Shown one piece after another: positions 15,681-23,864 of a stretch of 64,000 nt of DNA. Each line of letters begins with the position of its first letter. Within the stretch, counting starts at the first letter, position 1. Location of the stretch: assembly GCF_020614375.1 (NCBI RefSeq), contig NZ_CP085328.1, positions 310,001-374,000 of the forward strand, written 5' to 3'. The DNA is from Haladaptatus salinisoli (GTDB lineage Archaea > Halobacteriota > Halobacteria > Halobacteriales > Haladaptataceae). Made by a program: the position numbers and the translations under genes. A model generated the notes under the pieces. That model had not been told where the DNA came from. It saw nothing but the letters and a program-made list of their open reading frames with translations, and did not search any database.

Positions 15681-17078
15681 ATGGTGCAACCCCGCTTCGT
15701 CAATCGTGAGACGGAACTCGATACGTTGCAGTCACGCTTTCGAAGCGACGCTGCCGAGCTGCTCGTCATCTACGGTCGTCGACGACTCGGCAAGAGCGCA
15801 CTGGTTCGTGAAGCGATTCAAGACGCCGACGATGCCGTTTATTGGCAGGCAACTGAAGAGACACCGGAAGCACAGCTCGCTAACTTCGTTGCGACGGCGA
15901 GCGAGGTCTTCCCCATTGTGGACGATATCCAGCGTGACTGGGAGGCATTGCTGCGCACGCTTGGCCGGGAGGACGCGGTTGTCGTTCTTGATGAGTTTCC
16001 ATACCTCGTCCAATCGGACGATGCGCTTCCCTCGAAGATCCAGCGTGTCTGGGATCTCCACCTCGAAGACACAGCGATGACCCTCGTCCTTGTGGGCTCG
16101 TCGATAAGCGTCATGGAGGAGAAAGTCCTCGGTGGTGGAAGCCCGCTCTACGGTCGACGGACGGCGGCGATCGATCTCCCACCACTCTCGTTAGCAGATG
16201 CTCGCCAGTTCTACCCAACTGATGATCCTGATACGACGATCCAGTTCTGGGGTGTCTTCGGGGGGACACCATACTACCTGCGGGCACTCACACCGTCCGC
16301 ATCGCTTCCGGAGAATATCCACTCCCATGTCCTTTCAGAACATGGCGTCCTTCACAATGAGCCGGAGTTCCTGCTTCGAACGGAATTCGGTATTCGAGAG
16401 CCCCAGACGTACTACACAATCCTTCGGGCGATCGCGACCGGAAAGCGTGAGGCAAACGAGATTGCAAACTTTGCAGGTGTCGATTCGAACACACTTGGCA
16501 CCTATCTCTCGAAGCTCCGCCGTCTTCGATTGGTCGAACGAGATATTCCTGTGACGGACAGTCCCAACGCGACTCGCAAGAGCCGGTATCGCTTGAAAGA
16601 ACCCCTGTTCCGGTTTTGGTTTCGATACGTCTACGGCCAGGAGGAAAAACTCGTTCAGCTTGGTGACGACGCCTACGAGCAACTGGTCGAACCATCATTT
16701 GCCGAGTATATGGGGTCGATGTTCGAAATTGTCTGCCAAGAAGCCCTCCCGTCACTGGTGCCGAAGACCTACCAGGGGATTGGGTACTGGTGGCATCGCC
16801 AGCACGAACTTGATGTCGTCGGTCTTGCGAGTGATGGAACACTCGTCGCTGGTGAGTGTAAATACACATCACGGACAATGACCGAGGGTGATTTGGCTGA
16901 CCTCGAGCGGAGCGCGGAACAGATTCAGTGGACGCCAGACGGGGGTGGTGAGCCACCTGTCCACTATTGCTGTTTCTGCCGGTCTGGATTTTCAGACGGA
17001 CTCCACGCTGCTGCTGATGACCGGGACGATATCTCCCTGTTCACACCCGACGAAATCTTGACCTCCTCCCGCGCCTGA
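15681..17078 (+). CDS. Archaeal ATPase with DUF234-type C-terminus
   Basis: 465 residues. The N-terminus (FVNRETELDTLQSRF) and P-loop VIYGRRRLGKSALV place it in the archaeal STAND-like ATPase group. Walker B is AVVVLDEFPYLVQ, followed by MTLVLVGSSISVMEE. A winged helix (GVDSNTLGTYLSKLRRLRLV) joins a C-terminal nuclease-like domain of DUF234 type with RQHELDVVG and VAGECKYTS, which resembles a PD-(D/E)xK core (D..ECK). The family is widespread and poorly understood, possibly defence or maintenance. Its last codons and stop come from the right end of the adjacent IS element, so the native C-terminus may be altered. Confidence 0.8.
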   Translation: MVQPRFVNRETELDTLQSRFRSDAAELLVIYGRRRLGKSALVREAIQDADDAVYWQATEETPEAQLANFVATASEVFPIVDDIQRDWEALLRTLGREDAVVVLDEFPYLVQSDDALPSKIQRVWDLHLEDTAMTLVLVGSSISVMEEKVLGGGSPLYGRRTAAIDLPPLSLADARQFYPTDDPDTTIQFWGVFGGTPYYLRALTPSASLPENIHSHVLSEHGVLHNEPEFLLRTEFGIREPQTYYTILRAIATGKREANEIANFAGVDSNTLGTYLSKLRRLRLVERDIPVTDSPNATRKSRYRLKEPLFRFWFRYVYGQEEKLVQLGDDAYEQLVEPSFAEYMGSMFEIVCQEALPSLVPKTYQGIGYWWHRQHELDVVGLASDGTLVAGECKYTSRTMTEGDLADLERSAEQIQWTPDGGGEPPVHYCCFCRSGFSDGLHAAADDRDDISLFTPDEILTSSRA

Positions 17079-17133
17079 AGACGCGGGAATTCCGCCATGG
17101 GATTTCAAGCCGAGTGCAACGACCCCTGTGGTT
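17062..17133 (-). mobile_element. Right end of IS1341-type element
   Basis: Downstream of the TnpB fragment on the minus strand is a hairpin CCCGCGTCTTCAGGCGCGGG followed by AGGAGGTCAA, a right end often seen behind haloarchaeal tnpB genes. It runs directly into the ATPase coding end. Confidence 0.6.
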
Positions 17134-17518
17134 TCAAGACGCATACGTTCCAAGCGTCAACTGCTGAGTTTCAGCATCGGCTTGGCTGTCTTGTGGCGCG
17201 GTCAAACGCGCCCCATCCTCAGCCGAGTCAGTGTCGTTCGGGTGTTCTCTGGAACGACTCTCTCCACTAAGGTAGCGGTCTGCGATGTTTATCGCCCCGT
17301 TCACGTCCGCTTGGTACTCGCCCATCCAACAGTCGTCGGTGACCGAAAGCCCACCATCGTACTCGAGATATCCTGCGTCTTTGAGTCGATTGACCGCCAG
17401 TCGCACCGTCTCGTATGGAGTATGGAGGTGGTGTGCGAGACGGCGAATCGAGTCGCCGCTCTCGACCCCGAGGATGACTGTGCACCAGTGTCGTCTAGTA
17501 CCTCGTACATCTGGCAGT
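17134..17518 (-). pseudogene. Winged-helix fragment joined in frame to TnpB tail
   Basis: One minus-strand frame reads RRHWCTVILGVESGDSIRRL, LAHHLHTPYETVRLAVNRLK and DAGYLEYDGGLSVTDD, a winged-helix N-terminus of a kind found in haloarchaea. It then switches to DCWMGEYQADVNGAINIADR and DSQADAETQQLTLGTYAS, the C-terminus of IS1341-type TnpB. The TnpB part keeps the last zinc-finger Cys and the ADVN catalytic Asp but lacks the RuvC core. The join is in frame, so a chimeric protein is conceivable, but no start codon upstream is convincing. It is most simply a deletion scar. Confidence 0.6.
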
Positions 17519-17618
17519 TACCAAATATCCGGGAATGGTTGAGGGTCTTACTAGAAAAGTGATATCGTCGTCAAATTGAATCGCAGTTCTAATGCCCAGC
17601 TATGTCTTCGAATAGTAC

Positions 17619-17944
17619 TATTTTGAAATCAACTGCTATCTTCGAATAGGGTTCTATTCTGAAATCGCATTCTATTTAACCAATCCCTCTTTTTCGTGCT
17701 ATTCTCTGCCTGCTCTCACCACTTGCGATATTCTGATGGCTTTTACGATTCTTCCTATTTATGCTATCTAAACTCCTTATGCTATTTGCGCGACTTACAC
17801 TATGGAGACTATTCACTCTATTTCCACGATGGATAGCAACTACTGTGGTTGGGCTATTTATGCTATTCGTGCTATTTTAGGTATTTATGCCATTTATAAA
17901 TCCGGCAGAAAGTACGCTATTCGGACGATTTTGCTTATTCACTT
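17619..17944 (-). repeat. Upstream 9-bp iteron array of the par locus
   Basis: TATT cores recur at exact multiples of nine bases. Phase one has positions 17619, 17637, 17655, 17673 and 17700; phase two runs from 17729 to 17936 (including 17756, 17783, 17810, 17819, 17855, 17864, 17873, 17882, 17918 and 17936). Typical units are TATTTATGC and TATTCGTGC. On the minus strand the core is AATA(G), matching the downstream array. There is no gene here. It is a candidate centromere and operator for the ParA system. Confidence 0.75.
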
Positions 17945-17980
17945 CCCGTAGGTATAAGTCACGAGAGGATTCCATTTCAG

Positions 17981-18039
17981 AATAGCATGGCTGAATCGAA
18001 CAGTAGGAATAGCACAGATAGGATAAATAGTTCAAATAG
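17981..18039 (+). repeat. Iterons continuing into the parA coding start
   Basis: AATAG-type cores at 17981, 18008, 18017 (GATAG), 18026 and 18035 keep the 9-bp phase across the parA ATG. They encode the Ser/Asn-rich leader of ParA, so the same bases appear to serve as coding sequence and binding site. The orientation is inverted relative to the upstream array. Confidence 0.7.
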
Positions 18040-18925
18040 CCCGTACGAATCTATCGATACGAGTGGGACGTCACGAGCCGTCTCAGTCTGTATGCTGAAG
18101 GGTGGCGTCGGGAAGTCGACCATCGCGGTGAACCTCGCGCGTCAGCTGGCTACCCACGATCACGATGTCCTCCTCATCGATCTCGACCCGAATGGACACG
18201 CCTCGGTCGGTCTTGGGTTCGATGACCACTATCACGACACGGATGAGAGTATCGGCGATGTCTTCTTCGACGATGCGGATCCTGTGTCAGTCATCTACGA
18301 TACCGACCACGAATTCGATATCCTTCCTTCGAGCGAAAATCTCGAGCAGGTTGAGCGAGAAATCGTCGTGGGCGATATCTTCCAACCCTCTGCACTGTTA
18401 CAGCGTGAGGTCGTCGACCCACTGCTTGGTGACAAGTACGACTATATCGTTACTGACTCGCCTGCCTATCGCTCGCGATTGACCGACAACGCACTCGTCG
18501 CGACATCCAATCTCGTTCTTCCACTTGCACCTGGAAACGAGGCTATGTCTGGGCTGGAACGCACCATCGAGCGTCAGATTGCCCCGCTGCGTAAACACAT
18601 GGACGTTGACGTCCTTGCGCTCGTCCCGAATATGCTGAACGGTCGTATCGACCAGCAGACGCAGGATCGGCAGCTGCTCGAACGATTGAACTCCCACGCC
18701 AGCCTACAAGACCGCATTCCGAACTTTGCGCGAATCACGGACTGGGAGGCCGTTGACGCGGGCGACAGTAAGCCCACACCTGGTATCCGCGACCGAACCA
18801 GTATCACGAAAGCATACGGCGAACGACAACCGCTGTTGGACTACGACCCCGAGTGTGACCAACTGACCTGTTTCGACGAACTTGCGCATATTGTTGAGGC
18901 TGGCGAGGTGATTCGCAATGAGTGA
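17987..18925 (+). CDS. parA: ParA-type partition ATPase
   Basis: 312 residues. The deviant Walker A CMLKGGVGKSTIAVNLARQL (signature Lys 38) and VLLIDLDPNGHASVGLGFDD are diagnostic of ParA/Soj, as is the Walker B region YDYIVTDSPAYRSRLT. The first 30 residues are a polar Ser/Asn-rich leader, probably disordered and encoded by iteron DNA. ParA polymerises or gradients on the nucleoid to segregate replicons. It overlaps the next gene by eight bases, and together they lie between iteron arrays. The promoter must sit inside the upstream array, suggesting autoregulation by the complex. Confidence 0.9.
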   Translation: MAESNSRNSTDRINSSNSPYESIDTSGTSRAVSVCMLKGGVGKSTIAVNLARQLATHDHDVLLIDLDPNGHASVGLGFDDHYHDTDESIGDVFFDDADPVSVIYDTDHEFDILPSSENLEQVEREIVVGDIFQPSALLQREVVDPLLGDKYDYIVTDSPAYRSRLTDNALVATSNLVLPLAPGNEAMSGLERTIERQIAPLRKHMDVDVLALVPNMLNGRIDQQTQDRQLLERLNSHASLQDRIPNFARITDWEAVDAGDSKPTPGIRDRTSITKAYGERQPLLDYDPECDQLTCFDELAHIVEAGEVIRNE

Positions 18926-19337
18926 CGATGACCCATTTGCCGATCTTGGTGAGACCCTGGATGGCACAAATGAGCAAGACGATTCTGTGTCATCACAGGA
19001 AATGGCTGAGACGACTACCGGTTCAACATCCGGGCAGAGCGTAACTCAGGATGAGGACAACGACGAAGACCGAGACCCAATGGAGGATACTGCCTTTTCC
19101 TATGAGGCAGCTAGCCAGCGGCCGTTCTACGCTCGTGATGAAACGATCGAGACTTTCGACTCCTGGTTGAACTATGAACTAGAGCGTGAACTCAGTATCC
19201 GCGGCTATCAGAATATCGTTGTTCGTGAGATGACGGACGCCTTGCTACGCACGGTTGTTGAGGAAGACTTGGTTGATGAAGTAGCCGAACGATTTGAGCA
19301 GGCCCGATACGATGCTATTCCTGAATCGGGTGAATAG
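18918..19337 (+). CDS. Probable ParA partner, iteron-binding protein
   Basis: 139 residues. The first 70 are very acidic and Ser/Thr-rich, likely disordered, a region that could contact ParA. The C-terminal 65 (SQRPFYARDETIETFDSWLN, ELERELSIRGYQNIVVREMT, ALLRTVVEEDLVDEVAERFE) are predicted helical and could form a small DNA-binding dimer; no ParB/Spo0J domain is present. It is translated in overlap with parA. Position and size match the centromere-binding adaptors of ParB-less plasmid systems. The DNA-binding role is inferred, not seen. Confidence 0.6.
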   Translation: MSDDDPFADLGETLDGTNEQDDSVSSQEMAETTTGSTSGQSVTQDEDNDEDRDPMEDTAFSYEAASQRPFYARDETIETFDSWLNYELERELSIRGYQNIVVREMTDALLRTVVEEDLVDEVAERFEQARYDAIPESGE

Positions 19338-19411
19338 CCTACTATTTTTTCAGTGCGAGAATAAGGGTTTCTAAGTCGGATTATTGGATCTAACGAAGTT
19401 GTGAAAGGACG

Positions 19412-19489
19412 AATAGTGCGAATATTTTAAATAGCTTGAATAGGATAACTCGTTTGAATAGCTTGAATAGTATGAATAGAATGAATAGG
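19412..19489 (+). repeat. Downstream 9-bp iteron array of the par locus
   Basis: Nine units with AATA(G/T) cores at 19412, 19421, 19430, 19439, 19457, 19466, 19475 and 19484, and one degenerate unit at 19448. The consensus is TGAATAGNN with exact 9-bp spacing. It lies 74 bp after the partner gene, inverted relative to the upstream array. Confidence 0.8.
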
Positions 19490-19505
19490 ACTCCCTTAAA
19501 CTGCC

Positions 19506-19640
19506 ATGTGCGTCCAGTGTTCTGAGAGATGTCGAGACGTTGCAGGTCAGCAGGCTTCCGAGCCTGCACACGCATCCTCGAAACCAGCAGTCGATTCGAC
19601 ACAACTAGAAGAACAACCGCCAGTGGCTCCGAGGCCCTGA
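19506..19640 (+). CDS. Possible 44-residue protein with Cys pair (weak)
   Basis: ATG at 19506 opens a short frame MCVQCSERCRDVAGQQASEP that ends in a Pro-rich tail at a TGA directly in front of palindromic operator copy C. Two CxxC-like spacings are present. It could be a small metal-binding protein or a remnant. No family was recognised. Confidence 0.25.
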   Translation: MCVQCSERCRDVAGQQASEPAHASSKPAVDSTQLEEQPPVAPRP

Positions 19641-19659
19641 GTTAGTATACTATACTAAC
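19641..19659. promoter_or_regulatory. Palindromic operator, copy C
   Basis: GTTAGTATACTATACTAAC: 9-bp arms around one central base, the most symmetric of the four copies. No gene starts immediately after it; the closest gene is the 3' end of the regulator at 19730. Confidence 0.65.
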
Positions 19660-19729
19660 ATCAGCGTCGGCTTGAGTCATGCCGATGTATTTCGATTCAC
19701 CGCTAGCAGGTTGTTTGGTAGTTCAATGA

Positions 19730-20149
19730 TCAGGTCACGTGAAGCTGTGTGAGTTGGGCCATTACCGAGGCTGTCCATCTATCCAACTCTTGCTGTAGCC
19801 ACTCTGTGGTTTCTGCGAGTGATTGAGCGACATGCAAATACTTGGCACCACCACTAGTAACAGTGCGCGGATACCGAGTGACCAAGTCCTGTTCATACAG
19901 CGGTTTCAGTTGTTTCCCAATGGTACTCTGATCGCGGTCGAGAAGTTCGGCGATTTCAGCGATCGTGCTATGGGGATGGTCGAGAACGGTGAGGTATACA
20001 CGGAATACTGCTATATGGACTCCACAGACCGTGGCCATTGTCTCCGTGAGCTCCAACTCGGATTTTTCATCTAGTAACTGTTCGAATCTCGCTACACATT
20101 CATCTGGGAGTACTGTCTCTTCTGCCACCTCATTATCTTCTGTCTTCAT
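19730..20149 (-). CDS. Winged-helix transcriptional regulator (MarR/TrmB-like)
   Basis: 139 residues. The central winged helix spans about residues 50-100: AVFRVYLTVLDHPHSTIAEI, ELLDRDQSTIGKQLKPLYEQ (recognition helix), DLVTRYPRTV. The N-terminus is acidic, and the C-terminal helix (LQQELDRWTASVMAQLTQL) could serve dimerisation. The ligand and target are unknown. It stands alone; the divergent neighbour is the truncated P450. Confidence 0.8.
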   Translation of the reverse strand: MKTEDNEVAEETVLPDECVARFEQLLDEKSELELTETMATVCGVHIAVFRVYLTVLDHPHSTIAEIAELLDRDQSTIGKQLKPLYEQDLVTRYPRTVTSGGAKYLHVAQSLAETTEWLQQELDRWTASVMAQLTQLHVT

Positions 20150-20229
20150 ATGTGAGAGGACTAGTGATCGTTAATAGGTCTTTCTCACATAGCGACCGAA
20201 TCTACCGATAGAAGAGCCAGCGAATATGC

Positions 20230-20904
20230 TTACCGCGGTCGAAGTTGCATTGGGAGCCCATCTTTTGTCTTCATCGTCATTTCAGGCTCAATTGAAACCG
20301 CTTCCTCACCCATCCATTCAAGCGTCCAGTGTTGACCAATCGTCGCTAGCACAAGCGTTGCTTCCAATGTCGCAAATTCTCGCCCGATACACGTCCGACG
20401 TCCTCCACCGAATGGAATAAATGCGTAGTCAGGCAGCGTGTCCTCAAAATCTCCTGTCCACCGATTTGGACGGAATGTCGAAGGATCGTCGTAGAATCGC
20501 TCATCGCGGTGTATCGCTAACAGTGGGAGATGAACTTGCGTATCAGCTGGAATCTGATATCCATCGACGTCCACATCCCGTGTTGTTTGGCGAGGGATAG
20601 TGTGTACCGGCGGGTACATACGAAGTATCTCGGTCATAATCCGCTGTATGAGTTCCAAGTCAGTGATGTCCGCATGTGTCGGTGGGTCGTCGCCTAGTAC
20701 CGCATCGAGTTCCTCGTGAAATGCCTGTTGAATTTCTGGATTTTGGGCCAATGCGTACCAGGCGAACCCAAGAGCGGCCGCAGTCGTTTCATAGCCTGCA
20801 AAGAGCATCGTGAGTAGCTGTCCTTCGACTTCATCGGTACTCAGATGATTTTGGAGTACCCTCGAAAGGACATGACGACGAGCGCTGGGAGTAGAAGTCT
20901 CCAA
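20230..20904 (-). pseudogene. Cytochrome P450, N-terminally truncated
   Basis: The C-terminal half of a P450 is intact: I-helix LLTMLFAGYETTAAALGFAW, ExxR in MTEILRMYPP, meander FRPNRWTGDF, and heme loop FIPFGGGRRTCIGREFA with the Cys ligand. About 200 N-terminal residues of the normal 440 are missing. The frame opens only 12 bp from the stop of the RLI-like gene, with TTG as the best start. The fold cannot be complete, so it is probably inactive. The sharp junction implies a deletion or insertion that brought in the RLI-like gene. Confidence 0.8.
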
Positions 20905-20916
20905 AATTTCTAGGTG

Positions 20917-22710
20917 TTACACTGCGTAATAGTTCCCCGACTCCTTCTGTTCGCGATCCTTCTGACTGCCGGGTTTGTTCGCCCGTGGTCGGCCGGTGTT
21001 CGGATCCTTCCGAAAGGTCACGTCCACGATTTTCAGGAACCGATTGATACCTTTGCGCACGGACTGCGGCGACCGCCCGACACCGCTCACACCTGATTCA
21101 CCCTCGAACACCATGGCCCGATCCGAGACGTAATCTAGTAGTAGCAAGTCGTGATCGATGACGAGACACGGCGCTCCGTTTCGGGCGACGAACCGACGGA
21201 GAGTAGCTGCAAACGACATTCGCTGTTCGACGTCAAGATACGCAGTCGGTTCATCTAGCAGGTAGATGTCGGCGTCCCTCGCGAGCGCGAGCGCGATGCT
21301 GACACGCTGCAATTCGCCACCCGAAAGTTCGCCAACGACAAGGTCGAACAGCGGTTCGAGGTCGAATGGCTGCTGAATCTCCGTTTCGAACGCCCGCGTA
21401 TACACGTCGACCTGCCCACCGAACAGTTCTCTTACTGTCCCGTCGAAGGATGAGTCGAGGTACTGTGGTTTGTATGAGATGCTGATGTCCGCGTCCACCC
21501 TACCTTCGTCCGGTTCGAGGGCCCCCGCGAGGAGTTTGGCGAACGTCGTCTTACCCAAACCGTTCCGACCAAAGATTCCAAGGATTTCCTCCCCGTATAT
21601 CGTTCCCGATTCAACTTCGAGTGAGAACGATTCAAACCTTTTCGTTAGTGCTGGAAACTCAAGAACGGGGATCTCATCCGCATCTTGTCGCACGAACGGG
21701 CGAAGGAAATCGATAGGGGTGTCGCGAATTCGGACGTTTTCGCCCCGTAAGTTCCCCTCTAAGAACTGATTGATGCCGCGCCGCGCCGAGAGTGGCTGCG
21801 AGACAACTCCGAACCCGACGGGGTCGCCGTAGAAGATGTGAACGTTGTCCGAAATGACATCGAGAGTGACGAGATCATGGTCGACGATTAGAACCATTTT
21901 GCCCTCCACGAACTCTTCGAGTGCCCGTGCGACGCTCAACCGCTGGCCGACGTCAAGATATGAGGACGGTTCGTCCAGCAGGTACGCATCCACATCCGCG
22001 ACGAGCGTGGCCGCGATAGCGACGCGCTGTAACTCGCCGCCCGAAAGATCATCGACGTAAGCGTCGGCGATGTGGTCGAGATTCAGTCGTTCGATGGCCT
22101 TGTCGCGCAGGTTCCGCTCGTCGCGGTCAATCAGGAGTTCCCGAACAGTCCCCTCGTAACGGTCAGGAATCCGGTCTACCTGCTGGGGTTTGTACGCCGT
22201 CGAGACCCCGCCGTCTCGAAGCTTCTCCAGATAATTCTGAACGGCAGTCCCCCGGAACTCGCGGATAATAGTCTCCCAGTCTGGCTCATCACTGACGCCC
22301 CCGAAGTTCGGTTTTAGCGTGCCACTGAGGATACGGAGCGCGGTCGATTTCCCGATGCCGTTCCGTCCCAATAGGCCAACGGTGCCCTCGACCGGAGCTG
22401 GCAACTCGTAGAGCCGAAATCCGTTTTCGCCGTACTGGTGCACCAGCTCGCCCCGCTCAGCGGGCAGGCGAACGATCTTAATCGCATTGTTCGGAATCTT
22501 GTTTGCGACGAGTTTGTGCTCTTCTATCACCGCTTCGTCGTCGATGTGGAGTTCTCCATTGTCCGTCACGTGAAACCCTTCGCGTCGGCCAGCACGATTC
22601 AATGGATCGTACTTCAGTGCGATGTTCCGAACCTCGTCGGTGACTTTGTCTTGGTCGATGATGGCGACGTACTTGTCCTTCTGTGCCACCTGCGAGTGGC
22701 CATCTCCCAT
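20917..22710 (-). CDS. ABCE1/RLI paralog lacking the iron-sulfur domain cysteines
   Basis: 597 residues from ATG 22710 (MGDGHSQVAQKDKY). It has twin ABC domains with Walker A GLLGRNGIGKST and GIFGRNGLGKTT, signatures VDDLSGGELQRVAIAATL and VGELSGGELQRVSIALAL, Walker B DAYLLDEPSSYLD and DIYLLDEPTAYLD, and the RLI-type hinge and C-tail (FRKDPNTGRPRANKP). In canonical ABCE1, eight N-terminal cysteines bind two 4Fe-4S clusters. Here the aligned region (YVAIIDQDKVTDEVRNIAL to NNAIKIVRLPAERG) keeps the length but has no cysteine at all. It cannot carry those clusters and probably has a specialised or lost ribosome-splitting role. An upstream in-frame start at 22791 is less likely. Confidence 0.88.
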   Translation of the reverse strand: MGDGHSQVAQKDKYVAIIDQDKVTDEVRNIALKYDPLNRAGRREGFHVTDNGELHIDDEAVIEEHKLVANKIPNNAIKIVRLPAERGELVHQYGENGFRLYELPAPVEGTVGLLGRNGIGKSTALRILSGTLKPNFGGVSDEPDWETIIREFRGTAVQNYLEKLRDGGVSTAYKPQQVDRIPDRYEGTVRELLIDRDERNLRDKAIERLNLDHIADAYVDDLSGGELQRVAIAATLVADVDAYLLDEPSSYLDVGQRLSVARALEEFVEGKMVLIVDHDLVTLDVISDNVHIFYGDPVGFGVVSQPLSARRGINQFLEGNLRGENVRIRDTPIDFLRPFVRQDADEIPVLEFPALTKRFESFSLEVESGTIYGEEILGIFGRNGLGKTTFAKLLAGALEPDEGRVDADISISYKPQYLDSSFDGTVRELFGGQVDVYTRAFETEIQQPFDLEPLFDLVVGELSGGELQRVSIALALARDADIYLLDEPTAYLDVEQRMSFAATLRRFVARNGAPCLVIDHDLLLLDYVSDRAMVFEGESGVSGVGRSPQSVRKGINRFLKIVDVTFRKDPNTGRPRANKPGSQKDREQKESGNYYAV

Positions 22711-23462
22711 ACTGATGGTAGGAGATGCAGAGTCAAGTGAATTCCGTGGTTGCGACGGCTCACGCACAGTACCAACGCCTGCAGGGTACAATGAGAAGTT
22801 CTACGCCCATTCGGTGCGCTCTCTGTCCGACATACGGCCGGTGTAGTACACCGTACGCAGGTATGCCTCGGGATGAGGAAATCCACTTGCGCGGCGTCGA
22901 AGCTGGTCAACCCCAATCCGGTTCGTTCTTCATCCGATATCATATCATGGATTCCCATCTGTTGCAACGATTTGCGATTGTAAGTGCACTCGTCGAAGTA
23001 CCTCGACGGTTCACTATCGTTGTCCCCATACTTCGACGGTCATCACACAGGCGCTTCTACCGACGACTGTGACAATTTGATACGGAAGCTTTCTTGCAGT
23101 TCTGGCACACAGTACAGCCTTGTTTAGCGGTTGGAGAGGGGACGGTGGTGCGGGAAATGGTTCTGAGGACACCGTCAGTATACGCCAGTCCCTTAGGGAA
23201 CGAAATTCTAATTAGAATCTACTTGATGCCGGTAAGTTAGCCGATGAGGGTTTCAACAGGACAAAAGGACATCAGAACCCAAAGTTAGGACATTATACTA
23301 ACCATCAGCGCCTTTGTCACTCAGCACTCTATCGCGAATTGGATACCCATCTAGCAAAAAGCAGTATTTATATTCTCATTGACGGTGTTCCACTCGAAAT
23401 ACGTCGCACAGACGTCTGACTGACTTACTTGTGACTTGGACGTGAGTCACTACCGAGAGACG
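22711..23462. other. Intergenic region between RLI-like and RHH genes
   Basis: About 750 bp without a convincing gene. It carries a short IS6-like end remnant near 23250 (AGGGTTTCAACAG) and palindromic operator copy D at 23284. A few short minus-strand frames look like decayed protein but match nothing I recognise. Confidence 0.5.
23284..23302. promoter_or_regulatory. Palindromic operator, copy D (degenerate)
   Basis: GTTAGGACATTATACTAAC: the right half is identical to copies A and C, the left half keeps only GTTAG. It is followed by CATCAGCG, as copy C is by ATCAGCG. It lies 160 bp before the RHH gene. Confidence 0.45.
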
Positions 23463-23864
23463 ATGACTCAACAGGGGCAATCCCGGAAAAACGTCACTGT
23501 CCGGCTCGCAGAAGAGAAAGTTGACGAGTTGGATAACGAGGCCAGTGATCACGGAGTGAGTCGCGCTGAGTACATTCGAAATCTCATTGAGTCGCGTCAT
23601 GAACCGGATGAAGTTGACGCTGAACTCGACCGACTGCAAGATGAAATCACCCGACTTCAAAATGAGTTAGACGAATCTACTACCGAGTTAGAGCGAGTTC
23701 GCCGTGAAAAACGCCAGATCCTTGAACAGCGTGAGGAGAATCAGCAGCTCACTCGGTATGTTGAACGTGAAAAATCCCTTCAAGAGCGGCGATTAGAGCG
23801 GCAAGATGCTCCCGCGTGGCAACGCGCAAAGTGGTGGTTATTAGGACGGGATGACGGATCATGA
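23463..23864 (+). CDS. Ribbon-helix-helix protein with coiled coil
   Basis: 133 residues from ATG 23463. An N-terminal CopG-type RHH (QSRKNVTVRLAEEKVDELDN, GVSRAEYIRNLIESR) binds DNA as a dimer. Residues 55-105 form a long charged coiled coil (LDRLQDEITRLQNELDESTT). The C-terminus ends in a Trp-rich amphipathic helix (APAWQRAKWWLLGRDDG). Such proteins are common on haloarchaeal plasmids and are probably regulators or partition adaptors; the exact role is unknown. Confidence 0.8.
   Translation: MTQQGQSRKNVTVRLAEEKVDELDNEASDHGVSRAEYIRNLIESRHEPDEVDAELDRLQDEITRLQNELDESTTELERVRREKRQILEQREENQQLTRYVEREKSLQERRLERQDAPAWQRAKWWLLGRDDGS

Noticed and set aside
17619-17944. CRISPR array
   Set aside because: Units are only 9 bp with no spacers of 30-40 bp and no cas genes. 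The strict period fits iterons.
23246-23262. Complete second copy of the IS6-like element
   Set aside because: Only a short piece of the end sequence (AGGGTTTCAACAG) is present, with no partner end or target duplication.
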